A model generated the notes under the pieces. The model searched no databases. It had not been told where the DNA came from and saw only the letters and a program-made list of their open reading frames with translations. A stretch of 64,000 nucleotides of DNA from Sedimentibacter sp. (GTDB taxonomy: Bacteria > Bacillota > Clostridia > Tissierellales > Sedimentibacteraceae). The translations under genes were made by a program, and so were the position numbers. Positions 35,158 through 44,014 of this stretch are shown one piece after another. The DNA lies in the NCBI GenBank assembly GCA_018436705.1, contig JAHDLA010000007.1, positions 62,001 to 126,000 of the forward strand. The letters are read 5' to 3'. Within the stretch, counting starts at the first letter, position 1. Each line of letters opens with the position of its first letter.

Positions 35158-35322
35158 TCGATATCTCCTTTTAAAATTAGACGTAATAGATATATATAAT
35201 GTTCCAAATTTTAACAAATTGTGATTCAAAGAATTCATAATAATCCAACCCTTCCAATCTTAGATATCAAACAACCTGCATTTAAATTGTATGGTCGGAA
35301 TCACAAGATACTTTCATTTATA

Positions 35323-37182
35323 CTACTTAATTATCAACTTTGATTCTGAATCTACTTCCATATAATACAAGCTATCACCTTCTATAAATGCATCAGCAAT
35401 ATAGCCATTTTTCACTTTGTCCTGCAGTACTCTAGCTTCGTCGGTATTCATATCTAAAAGGTAATATGATGTAACTTTATTAAAGCCTTCATCTGTTGAA
35501 CAGCTTAAAAGTAGTTTATTATCTTTTTCTTTTACAAATCTTATATATGTATCAGGAAATATCATGCTCGTAACTTTTTCGGATTGTTTGCTCTCTATGT
35601 TATATTTAAACAGCACAGAATATTCCATGTCATATTTTAAATAAAAAATATTATTTTTATATTTCGTAAATGAAAGCCCACTGTTTTCTATTATTTTTTC
35701 TTGCTCTTTCCCGTCACACAACGCCGAATACAAATCTCCTTGGATTTTATAATAAATGTGGTCATCTATGATTTTAAATTCCTGTATAGCCCCATCAATA
35801 ATCTTCTTTTTGTCAGTGCCATCATTTTTAACTCTATACATGCCGTCGTCTTGACAATAAAATATATAATCATTGTAATCATTGCAAGAAAATACAGACT
35901 CTTGAACTAAATCATTTATAAGTACTTGTTTGTTAGTTCCATCCAAGTTGATCTTGTAGTATTTATCAACTGTACAATCATTATTTAGCGTTAGATAATA
36001 TATTTCACTGCTATCTATATGATAATCATATATATCGCTGTCTAACAACTGCATCTCATTGGTACCATTTGTTTTTGCCCTGTACAATCCTGCACCTACA
36101 TTTTTCTCGTAATAAATCCAGTCATCTTTTATGTCCAATAATCTGCTAAACATTCCCGGCACAATTACTTCAGATAATTTTGTTTCAATATTATACCTGA
36201 GAAGCTTGTTATCTGCATCTGATTCATAATATACATATGGATGTTGCACTTCTTCTATTCTAAATGCATCTTGAATATTGATAACATCATTTTCACCTGT
36301 GGTTATGCTGTATCTTTGAATACTTCTTGTCACCTCATTTTGCAACAATATAGCAAACATATCATTTTGCACTCCTATACCTATATCTTCAGAGCCCTCA
36401 TAAATTAAATCACTCCATGTGCTGTCTTTATCCTGCTTGTAAACATTATGATAACGCCTTACCCAATATATGTTATCTTCGCTAACTAATATGCTATCAG
36501 CAGGCTCATTATGTATCTTGCTTTCAAAGCTACCATCATGATTCATAAAATAGCCGTAGTATTCATCCGAAAAATATACTTTATTATCGTCAACGTTTAA
36601 ACATTTAGCAGATTTACTATTAATTTTGACATTATAACTTCCATCTATTTCAGCTCTATATATATTGCTGTTATCAAGAAGATTAATGTAGTAAATCCAA
36701 CCATTGACTAAGTTTGGATAAGCAATTTTGCCTTGAATTAAAACCTCTTTATTACGTCCATCTTTATCAATACTGCATAGATTTCCTCCGCCTAACCCTT
36801 CACAATAGTACAGCTTATTGTCTGAAATGCTGAGAAAAGAAGCTGCACCGCCGACAACCAGCTGAGTATTAGCGCCGTCAAGGTCACATTTAAATATTCC
36901 ACCGCTATTATCTTCATAATTATAATCAATGTAATATATTGTCTGATTTTCAATACAAAATTGTTCTACTGAGCTATCAATTATCTGATTATTTTCGCTC
37001 ATGTCTTGATTAGTTCTGCACAAGCTATTGTCTATATAATTATAGTAAAACCAGTCGTTATTTTTTATTACATTCATGCCATTGGCAATATTTCCATAGT
37101 CAGGCCCTCCGGCATATGCTACAGAACTCACACTAGATGATAGAAAAAAAATTGCTATAAAATATGTTAAAATTTTTTTCAT
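35323..37182 (-). CDS. Secreted DUF5050 beta-propeller-like protein
   Basis: A 619-residue exported protein with a signal peptide (MKKILTYFIAIFFLSSSVSSVAYAG, cut near 25). The mature protein is a chain of repeats of the type NDWFYYNYIDNSLCRTN, NGWIYYINLLDNSNIYRAEIDGS, DDWIYYEKNVGAGLYRAKTNGT and DDHIYYKIQGDLYSALCDGK. This DUF5050 repeat folds as a beta-propeller-type blade. GGAGGGAGAT leads the ATG at 37182; an upstream in-frame ATG at 37215 lacks this. Function unknown; surface binding is usual for such proteins. It stands alone. Confidence 0.87.
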   Translation of the reverse strand: MKKILTYFIAIFFLSSSVSSVAYAGGPDYGNIANGMNVIKNNDWFYYNYIDNSLCRTNQDMSENNQIIDSSVEQFCIENQTIYYIDYNYEDNSGGIFKCDLDGANTQLVVGGAASFLSISDNKLYYCEGLGGGNLCSIDKDGRNKEVLIQGKIAYPNLVNGWIYYINLLDNSNIYRAEIDGSYNVKINSKSAKCLNVDDNKVYFSDEYYGYFMNHDGSFESKIHNEPADSILVSEDNIYWVRRYHNVYKQDKDSTWSDLIYEGSEDIGIGVQNDMFAILLQNEVTRSIQRYSITTGENDVINIQDAFRIEEVQHPYVYYESDADNKLLRYNIETKLSEVIVPGMFSRLLDIKDDWIYYEKNVGAGLYRAKTNGTNEMQLLDSDIYDYHIDSSEIYYLTLNNDCTVDKYYKINLDGTNKQVLINDLVQESVFSCNDYNDYIFYCQDDGMYRVKNDGTDKKKIIDGAIQEFKIIDDHIYYKIQGDLYSALCDGKEQEKIIENSGLSFTKYKNNIFYLKYDMEYSVLFKYNIESKQSEKVTSMIFPDTYIRFVKEKDNKLLLSCSTDEGFNKVTSYYLLDMNTDEARVLQDKVKNGYIADAFIEGDSLYYMEVDSESKLIIK

Positions 37183-37233
37183 ATCTCCCTCCTGTTTGTT
37201 TATATTTTCCTTCAATTGTGACTAAAAAGATTT

Positions 37234-37420
37234 CTAATTTTCTTTTATTCCGAAGCCTATCCACCTTCCATCAATATCCTCTACTACAAATTCTTTATTA
37301 TGGTAATCAGTGCTATATAGTTTTCAAAATATCTGACTGTGCTTCAAACAAAACATCCTTTAATGATATTCTGTTTTCCTTCTGAAAAATTCAGCTTACC
37401 CCTTAACATAAAAAATAGAT
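37234..37420 (-). pseudogene. Possible decayed VOC/glyoxalase-family remnant
   Basis: The minus strand shows, in two frames, SLKDVLFEAQSDILKT and then EFVVEDIDGRWIGFGIKEN before a stop. The second piece resembles the last strand of vicinal-oxygen-chelate proteins (EFxVxDxDGxxIxFG). A frameshift and stop separate the pieces and no complete gene is possible. Evidence is limited to this pattern match. Confidence 0.3.
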
Positions 37421-37493
37421 TCATTATAATTATATATTTTACCATAGAAAGCTATTTTTTTATATCTTATTTACAGGCTTTTACTAACAGAAT

Positions 37494-37528
37494 CAAAAAA
37501 ACTTCGCACAACATCTTTGCACGAAGTT
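37494..37528 (-). terminator. Terminator of argCJBD operon
   Basis: On the minus strand AACTTCG and CGAAGTT pair (with inner TGC/GCA contacts) and are followed by TTTTTTT, about 40 bases after the argD stop. A T run on the other side makes it usable in both directions. Confidence 0.85.
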
Positions 37529-37566
37529 TTTTTATTTTCTAAATTGCTTTTTTAATTTTGGTGATT

Positions 37567-38772
37567 TTATTCGGATTTTACTGCAGCATCCTCTATTGCA
37601 GCTTTGAATTTGCAAATCATTTCATCCACATGCTCCTTGGTAATTATAAGAGGCGGAACAAGCCTTACAACATTTTTGCCCGCTGTTATAATGATGAGTC
37701 CTTTCTCCTGTGCCTTAAGAATTACCTCTCCAACGGGAACTGAAAATTCTACTCCCTGCATGAATCCCATGCCTCTTCGCTCCTTGATAAATTCATATTC
37801 CGAAACAAGTTTATCCAACTCTGCCTCCAGATAAGGTGTTACTTCAGCTACATTTTCTAATATTTTTTCTGACTCGAACAAATCAAAGACAGTGCTCACT
37901 GCCGTACAGCACAGAGGGTTTCCGCCATATGTTGTTCCGTGGTCTCCCGGAACCATGGCTGCCGCAACTTTTTCACTTGCCGCGAAGGCTCCCACAGCAA
38001 CGCCACAGCCAAGGGCTTTTGCACATGTCATTATATCAGGCTTCACACCGTAATTCTGAAATGCAAACATTGCTCCTGTTCTTCCCATGCCGCACTGAAT
38101 TTCATCGAATATTAACAAAATATCCTTCTCCTGGCAGATGAATTTTACACCCTCAAGGAATTCCTTGTCTGCCGTATGGATGCCGCCTTCTCCCTGTACA
38201 GGCTCTATTATTATGGCGCAGGTTTTATGGTTTACCTGAGATTTAACACTGTCAAGATCATTCATGTCTGCAAATTTAGCTCCTTTAATCAATGGCTTAA
38301 ATGCCTTCTGATAATCGGAGTTTCCTGTTACAGAGAGAGCTCCCATACTTCTTCCGTGAAACGAATTGTTTAGGGAGATGATTTCATTGTCTGCAACTCC
38401 GCTTTTGTTATAGGCGTATTTCTTAGCAAGCTTAATAGCACCTTCTATTGCTTCTGTTCCGCTGTTTGTAAAAAAAACTCTGTCAAGACCGGCAGCTTTT
38501 TTGATTTTCTTTGCTGCTTCCACTGCCGGAATATTGTAATAGTAGTTTGACGTGTGAATTAGCTTGTCTATTTGCACCTTAAGAGCATTGTTGTATTCTG
38601 TGTTGTTGTAACCCAGGGCAAAAACCGCTATTCCAGATGCAAAGTCAAGATATTTTTTACCGTCAATGTCGTATAGATAGACGCCTTCTCCCTTGTCCAG
38701 TATTATTTCGTATCTTTTATATGTGTGAAGCAAAACTTTTTCTGCCTCTTCCATGTATTCTTTTTTGTCCAT
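37567..38772 (-). CDS. argD: Acetylornithine aminotransferase
   Basis: A 401-residue fold-type I PLP transaminase that converts N-acetylglutamate semialdehyde and glutamate to N-acetylornithine. The family blocks are present: YLDFASGIAVFALGYNN, FFTNSGTEAIEGAIKLAKKYA near 100, EPVQGEGGIHTADKEFLEGV near 190, LIFDEIQCGMGRTGAMFAF near 220 and the PLP lysine in MTCAKALGCGVAVGAF near 250. Last gene of an argC-argJ-argB-argD operon and spaced 13 bases from argB, it completes the acetylated branch. Lysine-pathway activity (DapC) is also common for this family. Confidence 0.96.
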   Translation of the reverse strand: MDKKEYMEEAEKVLLHTYKRYEIILDKGEGVYLYDIDGKKYLDFASGIAVFALGYNNTEYNNALKVQIDKLIHTSNYYYNIPAVEAAKKIKKAAGLDRVFFTNSGTEAIEGAIKLAKKYAYNKSGVADNEIISLNNSFHGRSMGALSVTGNSDYQKAFKPLIKGAKFADMNDLDSVKSQVNHKTCAIIIEPVQGEGGIHTADKEFLEGVKFICQEKDILLIFDEIQCGMGRTGAMFAFQNYGVKPDIMTCAKALGCGVAVGAFAASEKVAAAMVPGDHGTTYGGNPLCCTAVSTVFDLFESEKILENVAEVTPYLEAELDKLVSEYEFIKERRGMGFMQGVEFSVPVGEVILKAQEKGLIIITAGKNVVRLVPPLIITKEHVDEMICKFKAAIEDAAVKSE

Positions 38773-38785
38773 TGCTGTATCCTTT

Positions 38786-39649
38786 CTAATTTAAAATCAT
38801 TGTTCCTGCACATTTATTCGAAAAAAATTCCATGAGAAGGGAGTGCTCTGTTCTTCCGTCTGTAATGTGAACCTTTGAAACTCCGTTTTCAACTGCATCT
38901 ATACAGTTAATAAGCTTTGGAAGCATTCCTCCTGCAGCATTGCCACTATTTAAAAACTCCTTAGCTTCAACAACCGTCAGCTCAGGAATTAATGTTGAGG
39001 AATCTTTTGGATCTTTGCACACACCTTCTATGTCCGTTAGAAAAACCAGCTTTTGTGCTTTGACAGAGGTAGCTACGGCGCAAGCAACCTCATCGGCGTT
39101 AATATTATAGCCACAGTAGTACTTATCCACACCCAGAGGACTTATTACCGGAGTTATTCCACCGTCAAGGAGTGTTGTCAACATGCTTGAGTCAACATTT
39201 GAAATTTTACCAACCAGTCCCAGGTCATTACCCTTGCAATATCTTTTTTTAACTGTAATAGTTGAACCGTCAATTCCGCTGATGCCTGCAGCTTTTATAC
39301 CGAAACTTTCCATGAGAGATACAAGCTCTTTGTTGACTTTCGACAAAGCCATTTCTGCAACTTCAAATGTTTTTGAATCCGTCACTCTCAGTCCATCTAT
39401 AAATTTATTTTCTATTCCAAGCTTATCCAGCCATTTGTTTATTTCTTTTCCTCCGCCGTGAACAACAATTGGTTTAAGCCCTGCGCCCTTCAGCATCGCC
39501 AGATCTTCTATTACATTTCTTTTAACTGTATTGTCCGTCATGACGCTTCCGCCATATTTTACAACTACTATCTTGCCATTGTATTCCTTAATGCCGTGCA
39601 TTGCTTTATTAATCAGCTCAGAATCTTTAGATATAATTTCTGTTTCCAT
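38786..39649 (-). CDS. argB: Acetylglutamate kinase
   Basis: A 287-residue amino-acid kinase that phosphorylates N-acetylglutamate. VVVKYGGSVMTDN near residue 30, KPIVVHGGGKEINKWLDKLG near 60, FIDGLRVTDSKTFEVAEMAL near 80, and VISPLGVDKYYCGYNINADEVACAVA near 180 define the family. The ATG at 39649 is taken because GGAGG is seven bases upstream; a longer frame to 39679 reaches into argJ. The short distance to argJ (10 bases) indicates co-translation. An arginine-sensitive N-terminal helix, as in many hexameric enzymes, may be present in the first 25 residues. Confidence 0.96.
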   Translation of the reverse strand: METEIISKDSELINKAMHGIKEYNGKIVVVKYGGSVMTDNTVKRNVIEDLAMLKGAGLKPIVVHGGGKEINKWLDKLGIENKFIDGLRVTDSKTFEVAEMALSKVNKELVSLMESFGIKAAGISGIDGSTITVKKRYCKGNDLGLVGKISNVDSSMLTTLLDGGITPVISPLGVDKYYCGYNINADEVACAVATSVKAQKLVFLTDIEGVCKDPKDSSTLIPELTVVEAKEFLNSGNAAGGMLPKLINCIDAVENGVSKVHITDGRTEHSLLMEFFSNKCAGTMILN

Positions 39650-39659
39650 GATTTGCCTC

Positions 39660-40880
39660 CTATGAGCCATAGGCTGCATTAATTTTTACGTAATCATAAG
39701 TAAGATCACATCCCCATGCGGTAGCACAGGAGCTTCCTGCCTTAATATCCGCTATTACTGTTATTTCAGTCTCGGACAGAATCTTTTTTGCGAGATCACT
39801 GCTGTAAAAAAGTTCAACGCCACTTTCTATGAGTTTTATTTTCCCCGCTTTGCTTTCAAAGTACAAATCAACCTCCTCCGGGTCAAACTGAGCTCCGGAA
39901 TATCCCATAGCGCACAATATTCTTCCCCAATTTAAGTCATGACCAAAAATGGCTGCCTTTGTAAGACTTGATGAGACGATGGACTTTGAGAGCTTTGCCG
40001 CCTGTTCTTTGTCTTTAGCGTTTACTACCTTTGCCTCAAACAGAGATGTAGCTCCTTCACCATCTTCAGCTATTCTTTTGGCGAAACATGTATTGATATA
40101 ATTAAGAGCTTTTGCAAATTCTTCGTAATCCTTGTTTTTTTCTTTAATTTCTTCGTTTCCTGCCAGCCCATTTGCAAGAAGAAGCACCGTGTCATTTGTT
40201 GATGTATCGCCGTCAACAGAAATCATATTGTAGGTATCATTGACATCGCTGCTTAATGCTTCCTGCAGCAGCTCCTTTGAAATACACGCATCAGTGGTTA
40301 TAAAGGCAAGCATTGTACACATGTTTGGGTGTATCATACCCGAGCCCTTGCACATACCTCCAATTACAACTTTTTTGCCTCCAAGCTCAATTTCTACTGC
40401 CAGCTCCTTCTTTTTTGTATCTGTGGTCAGTATTGCTTCAGCCGCAAGAGTTCCGTCCTCAGCAGAACTTCCAAGTATAGGTACAATGTTTTGTATTCCA
40501 AGGTTTATTTTATCCATAGGAAGCTGCTTGCCTATGAAACCAGTTGATGCCACCAGCACTGCTTCTGTAGGAATACCCAGGGTTGAAGCTGTTGTTTCTG
40601 CCATTTCCTTGCAGTACATCATACCTGTTGCTCCCGTACAGGTATTTGCAATTCCGCTGTTTACTACAACAGCCTGTGCAAATGGAGATGATTTTACAAT
40701 TTCTTTATCCCATTTAACCGGCGCCGCCTTAACTATATTTGTAGTGAAAGTTCCTGCAACACAGCATGGAACTTCACTGAACAATAATGCCATATCTTTT
40801 TTCTTTCTGCGAATTCCTGCAAAAATACCTGCAGCTTTATATCCTTGAGCGGCTGTTACGCCTCCGTCTATGTGTTTCAT
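39660..40880 (-). CDS. argJ: Glutamate N-acetyltransferase (bifunctional ArgJ)
   Basis: A 406-residue Ntn-type ornithine/glutamate acetyltransferase. The auto-processing site lies in MCTMLAFITTDA near residue 190 (KGSGMIHPNMCTMLAF; cleavage before the Thr). Other family blocks are AGIFAGIRRKKKDMALLFSE, CVAGTFTTNIVKAAPVKW near 40, and ILCAMGYSGAQFDPEEVDLYF near 320. Present with argC, argB and argD but no argA, so recycling of the acetyl group is likely; whether it also uses acetyl-CoA cannot be seen. Confidence 0.96.
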   Translation of the reverse strand: MKHIDGGVTAAQGYKAAGIFAGIRRKKKDMALLFSEVPCCVAGTFTTNIVKAAPVKWDKEIVKSSPFAQAVVVNSGIANTCTGATGMMYCKEMAETTASTLGIPTEAVLVASTGFIGKQLPMDKINLGIQNIVPILGSSAEDGTLAAEAILTTDTKKKELAVEIELGGKKVVIGGMCKGSGMIHPNMCTMLAFITTDACISKELLQEALSSDVNDTYNMISVDGDTSTNDTVLLLANGLAGNEEIKEKNKDYEEFAKALNYINTCFAKRIAEDGEGATSLFEAKVVNAKDKEQAAKLSKSIVSSSLTKAAIFGHDLNWGRILCAMGYSGAQFDPEEVDLYFESKAGKIKLIESGVELFYSSDLAKKILSETEITVIADIKAGSSCATAWGCDLTYDYVKINAAYGS

Positions 40881-40900
40881 ATATAACCTCCTGTTTTATG

Positions 40901-41941
40901 CTACGGAAACATGGGTATCTGCATAAGTCCTGTTTCTTCTTTAATACCAAACATTAAGTTCATGTTTTGAACCGCCTGACCTGCAGCTCCCTTTACGAGA
41001 TTGTCCATTGCTCCCATTATTACTATTCTGTTTGTTCGCTTGTCTATTTTAAAATTAATATCCACATAATTACTTCCTTCAACCCACTTTGTCTGAGGGA
41101 ATACATCCTTATTAAGAAGTCTTATAAAGCTTTCATCTCTGTAATATTTTTCGTATACGTGTCTTGCTTCATCGTAAGACAACTCTCTTTTCAACTTAGC
41201 ATAAGATGTAGTCAATATTCCTCTGTTCATGGGAACCAAGTGAGGAGTAAAATTTATCAATAAATTTTTCCCAGCAGCATAAGATAACTGCTCTTCTATT
41301 TCAGGTGTATGCCGGTGATCGGCTATCCCATAAGCTTTTATGTTCTCGTTAACTTCGCAAAACAAATTATCTGTTTTCGCACCTCTGCCTGCTCCAGACG
41401 CTCCGGATTTTGCATCGATAATTATCGAATCTGTATCCACCAAATTTTCCTTAAGCAGCGGATAGAGAGATAATATGGTGCATGTGGGATAGCATCCGGG
41501 GTTCGCCACAAGAAATGTATTCTTTATTTTTTCTCTGTTTATTTCGCTTAGACCATAGACGGCATCCTTTATAACATCTGGGTTGCTGTGCTTTAGGTTG
41601 TACCATTTTTCATAAGTTTTCAAATCCTTTATTCTGAAATCCGCACTTAAGTCAACAATTCTACACTTTGAAAGTATTGCTCTGCTTATAAAGGATGAGC
41701 AGTAACCCTGAGGAGTTGCTGCAAATATAACATCAACCATATCTGCCAGCTCATGTATGTTTCCATTGACACAAATATCTGGTATTATTTCAAAAAAATT
41801 CTGAAACATGCTGCAGTATTTTTTGTCAACATGACTTACAGAACCGTACCATTTCACCTGTACCTCGCCATGGCCCATCAGAAGTCTTGCAAGTTCTCCT
41901 CCGGCATATCCAGTTGCTCCAATAATTCCTGCTTTAACCAT
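40901..41941 (-). CDS. argC: N-acetyl-gamma-glutamyl-phosphate reductase
   Basis: A 346-residue NADP-dependent reductase, first gene of the arg operon. The Rossmann turn GIIGATGYAGGELARLL is at the start and the catalytic cysteine is in FLVANPGCYPTCTILSLYPL near 148. The HRHTPEIEEQL motif near 215 and FTPHLVPMNRGILTTSYA near 230 are family blocks. TTTCTCC on the plus strand (GGAGAAA on the coding strand) precedes the ATG, with a sigma-A promoter about 50-80 bases upstream. Confidence 0.96.
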   Translation of the reverse strand: MVKAGIIGATGYAGGELARLLMGHGEVQVKWYGSVSHVDKKYCSMFQNFFEIIPDICVNGNIHELADMVDVIFAATPQGYCSSFISRAILSKCRIVDLSADFRIKDLKTYEKWYNLKHSNPDVIKDAVYGLSEINREKIKNTFLVANPGCYPTCTILSLYPLLKENLVDTDSIIIDAKSGASGAGRGAKTDNLFCEVNENIKAYGIADHRHTPEIEEQLSYAAGKNLLINFTPHLVPMNRGILTTSYAKLKRELSYDEARHVYEKYYRDESFIRLLNKDVFPQTKWVEGSNYVDINFKIDKRTNRIVIMGAMDNLVKGAAGQAVQNMNLMFGIKEETGLMQIPMFP

Positions 41942-41991
41942 AATTTCTCCTTTCTGATGGTTTTGATAATAATTAATAGAATTTATGAATG

Positions 41992-42020
41992 ATTATATAT
42001 CTTTACATTTAATTATGCAA
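41992..42020 (-). promoter_or_regulatory. Promoter of arg operon
   Basis: On the minus strand TTGCAT (42020-42015), a 17-base spacer, and TATAAT (41997-41992). AT-rich half-sites surround it (TGCATAATTAAATGTA), but their spacing does not match the ArgR box, so I do not claim an operator. Confidence 0.78.
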
Positions 42021-42041
42021 GTTATTTTTTAAATTTTTTAC

Positions 42042-42075
42042 AAAAAAATAATGTGCTCTTTTTTAAAGAGCACAT
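42042..42075 (-). terminator. Terminator upstream of arg promoter
   Basis: ATGTGCTCTTT and AAAGAGCACAT form an 11-base perfect stem; on the minus strand the T-rich stretch ATTATTTTTTTG follows. It insulates the arg promoter from upstream transcription. Confidence 0.85.
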
Positions 42076-42370
42076 AGTATATATAAATATTAGCAGTTGA
42101 CTTTAAGAGAGCCAAAGAGAATTTATAAGATATTTCATTGTAACTTCCTAAATAATTGCAACGAATCATGTTGATTGCCACAATGTAATTTATACATAAA
42201 TAAACTATTATCAAAATAAATATAAGCTTCTATTAAATCAGGAATCATGTGTCATAGAATATCCATAATATATTTAATGCATATAAATGCACGATATTAT
42301 ATTTTTTGCCATAAGAAGCGCTAAGTTCCCGATTGAAAAAAGGTCTTATTAAAGATAAATGTTCACAAAT
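42076..42370. other. Stretch without a convincing gene
   Basis: AT-rich. A minus-strand reading frame of 37 codons (42135-42248, MIPDLIEAYIYFDNSLFMYK) has no ribosome site and may be a gene fragment. Nothing else is recognised. Confidence 0.35.
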
Positions 42371-42407
42371 TAAAAACCCACAAGCTAGCATGCTGTTTTG
42401 TGGGTTT
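42371..42407 (-). terminator. Terminator after the small-gene trio
   Basis: On the minus strand AAACCCACAA pairs with TTGTGGGTTT, with an inner AGCATGCT element, and is followed by TTTAATTT. It lies 65 bases after the stop of the 114-residue gene. Confidence 0.83.
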
Positions 42408-42471
42408 AGATAATCAATCAGCTTATTTTTGAAACAAGATTTGTTCACTATTGCCTTTATAAAAATGACTA

Positions 42472-42816
42472 CTAAAAATAAGTTTCTATAATATCTCCGC
42501 TCTCATTATAAAAATTGTATTCTGCTTTATTATTATCTAAATCGTCAAAAAAACTAATAGATGGGTTAACATTAATTTCTTTGTTTTGAATTTCTCCATT
42601 GTCCCTTATTCGCTCAATTCTGCTAAGCTCGGGATTATTACTAATAATAAACGGATAATTGGATTTTTTAGGTGGTATTTCATAAACAGCAACATAACAT
42701 TGTTCAAAATCTTTTCGACATGTAATTTCACGTTTTGAATAGGCATAAGGTTCATGTTCATTTTTATATTTTTGCACGATACCTTCTTCATTAATAATTA
42801 AAATATTGTCTCTCAT
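42472..42816 (-). CDS. Unknown 114-residue protein
   Basis: A small soluble, acidic protein (MRDNILIINEEGIVQKYKNE at the start, then SKREITCRKDFEQCYVAVYEIPPK and NNPELSRIERIRDNGEI, ending NKAEYNFYNESGDIIETYF). I do not recognise a family. AAGGAAAG precedes the ATG, which overlaps the upstream 62-residue gene by 26 bases. A decayed copy of its first 30 residues lies at 34538-34639, so the family is repeated in this genome and one copy is lost. The layout (two small membrane proteins plus this one) could be a toxin-immunity or surface-related unit, without proof. Confidence 0.6.
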   Translation of the reverse strand: MRDNILIINEEGIVQKYKNEHEPYAYSKREITCRKDFEQCYVAVYEIPPKKSNYPFIISNNPELSRIERIRDNGEIQNKEINVNPSISFFDDLDNNKAEYNFYNESGDIIETYF

Positions 42817-42979
42817 ACTTTCCTTCCCAAATTATATTTCCGTGATTCATTATCTTATCTGACCACCCGGAAAAAAACACATATTCCATATCAATCACGA
42901 ACTGATATACCGCCATAAAAACCATAAAATCAGATAGAATCATAAATGTTATTTTTGTTACGGTTTTCATATTCAACAT
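42791..42979 (-). CDS. Small membrane protein (62 residues)
   Basis: One hydrophobic helix (ITFMILSDFMVFMAVYQFVI, about residues 8-28) followed by a polar C-terminal half (YVFFSGWSDKIMNHGNIIWEGKYERQYFNY). The ATG at 42979 is placed six bases after GGAG; an upstream GTG is too near. It overlaps the next gene downstream and lies 22 bases after the 57-residue gene, so the three are probably one operon. No family recognised. Confidence 0.55.
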   Translation of the reverse strand: MLNMKTVTKITFMILSDFMVFMAVYQFVIDMEYVFFSGWSDKIMNHGNIIWEGKYERQYFNY

Positions 42980-43000
42980 AGACTGCTCCACAACACAGAG

Positions 43001-43174
43001 TTATCTCGAAGCTTTGTCTAAATTCTCTAAAATTCTTTTTAATACATTATGTATGTTAGTTAAAATTACTATTATAAAACATAGCATTACAAAAGTTACT
43101 ATTTCTCCTGTAGAGATAGATACTATTCCAAGTATAATAAGAGTAATAGTATATTTAATTGTACTAAAATTCAT
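43001..43174 (-). CDS. Small membrane protein (57 residues)
   Basis: A 57-residue protein with two hydrophobic stretches (YTITLIILGIVSISTG and IVTFVMLCFIIVILTNI) and a charged C-terminal tail. The ATG at 43174 has AAAGGAG eleven bases upstream. It is the first gene of the small-gene trio ending in the terminator at 42371. No family recognised. Confidence 0.55.
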   Translation of the reverse strand: MNFSTIKYTITLIILGIVSISTGEIVTFVMLCFIIVILTNIHNVLKRILENLDKASR

Positions 43175-43221
43175 TATAATTTCCACTCCTTTAAAGGTTA
43201 AATACTAGACAATGTATTTAT

Positions 43222-43410
43222 TCTTCTCCTAAAATTCTTGACATGATATATTCATTTTCATATTTTCCATTTCGTATAACTGCAAGACGTTTAAGCCCTT
43301 CTTTTTTAAACCCGAACTTTTCATCCGGGGACGTAGCTATTGCAACTAATTAATAATGATTCCTGCCCATAAGTCTTCACTGCTTTTTACCTGTTCGGAT
43401 GGTTTTCCAA
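43222..43410 (-). pseudogene. Internally deleted copy of the 55384-55908 acetyltransferase
   Basis: The stretch is nearly identical in DNA sequence to both ends of the GNAT gene at 55384-55908, but lacks the middle: the part encoding the C-terminus (KREDGLKRLAVIRNGKYENEY-type end) is joined directly to the part around the PSPEGVEV segment, with about 235 bases missing at ACTTTTCAT|CCGGGGACG. No reading frame survives. It ends beside the 43412 hairpin. Confidence 0.88.
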
Positions 43411-43411
43411 T

Positions 43412-43456
43412 CCTGAGATATATAACAGCGGAGAACAATCTGTTATATATCTCAGG
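43412..43456. repeat. Perfect 17-bp inverted repeat
   Basis: CCTGAGATATATAACAG and CTGTTATATATCTCAGG around an 11-base loop (CGGAGAACAAT). It lies exactly at the border of the deleted acetyltransferase copy and has no T run, so it is not a simple terminator; an old IS end or recombination relic is possible. Confidence 0.85.
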
Positions 43457-43757
43457 TATAAAGTTCTTAAGCTTGAAATTGATTCAAAATATTTTGAATA
43501 AATTAGTGTAAAAAACAGATAAAAAAATACTGCTTTTAATATTCTACCATAAACGTTAAAATTTATCAGTATGTTATTATGCTTACTCAATTGTGAAAGT
43601 ATCAATTTGGACAAATGGATACTGTACAACAACAGGTACTCCATTTTTGAATTCTGAGCCAATCAAAGCAAATAATGAAAAGATATTAGATATTATAGCA
43701 TTTTTAACGCATCCACTCTAAAAAGCTGTGGTGTTTCATGTGGTGAAGCCTGTCTTT
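43457..43757. other. AT-rich stretch without a recognised gene
   Basis: One plus-strand frame reads VKVSIWTNGYCTTTGTPFLN and stops. It has no start, ribosome site or known family. I see no other structure. Confidence 0.4.
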
Positions 43758-43885
43758 CATTCTGATTGTGATTTTCATTATAGATGACCAGACTGAATTA
43801 AGCTAATAGAAAGCCTGATAATTTTGCTTGTGAAGGTTTCTTTGGTAGGCTAGAGAACGAAATGTTTATATGGTTACTCTTAGAC
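43758..43885 (+). pseudogene. IS3-family transposase (orfB) remnant
   Basis: In shifting frames the plus strand reads HSDCDFHYR, stop, PD, stop, IKLIE, then PDNFACEGFFGRLENEMF. These are the HSDRGxHYRW and NSxxEGFFGRLKNEMF catalytic segments (second Asp and Glu of the DDE triad) of IS3-type integrases. Two in-frame stops and at least one frameshift mark it as dead. The N-terminal part and both ends are missing. Confidence 0.82.
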
Positions 43886-44014
43886 AGATATTTCTATTAA
43901 CCAGTTCATAAAACAACTTAATAAAAATATTAGATAGTATGCTGAAAAACGAGTCAAAGCTATCGCTTGAAAGAATGGGTACGCTATTTGAAGAGAAAGA
44001 GTTCTTTAATGATA

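Noticed and set aside
41942-42020. ArgR box upstream of argC
   Set aside because: TGCATAATTAAATGTA and TCATTCATAAATTC are AT-rich and palindromic in part but have the wrong half-site spacing; only the promoter is claimed.
42245-42448. 67-codon minus-strand reading frame after the small-gene trio
   Set aside because: It runs across the terminator hairpin at 42371-42407 and has no ribosome site or family resemblance.
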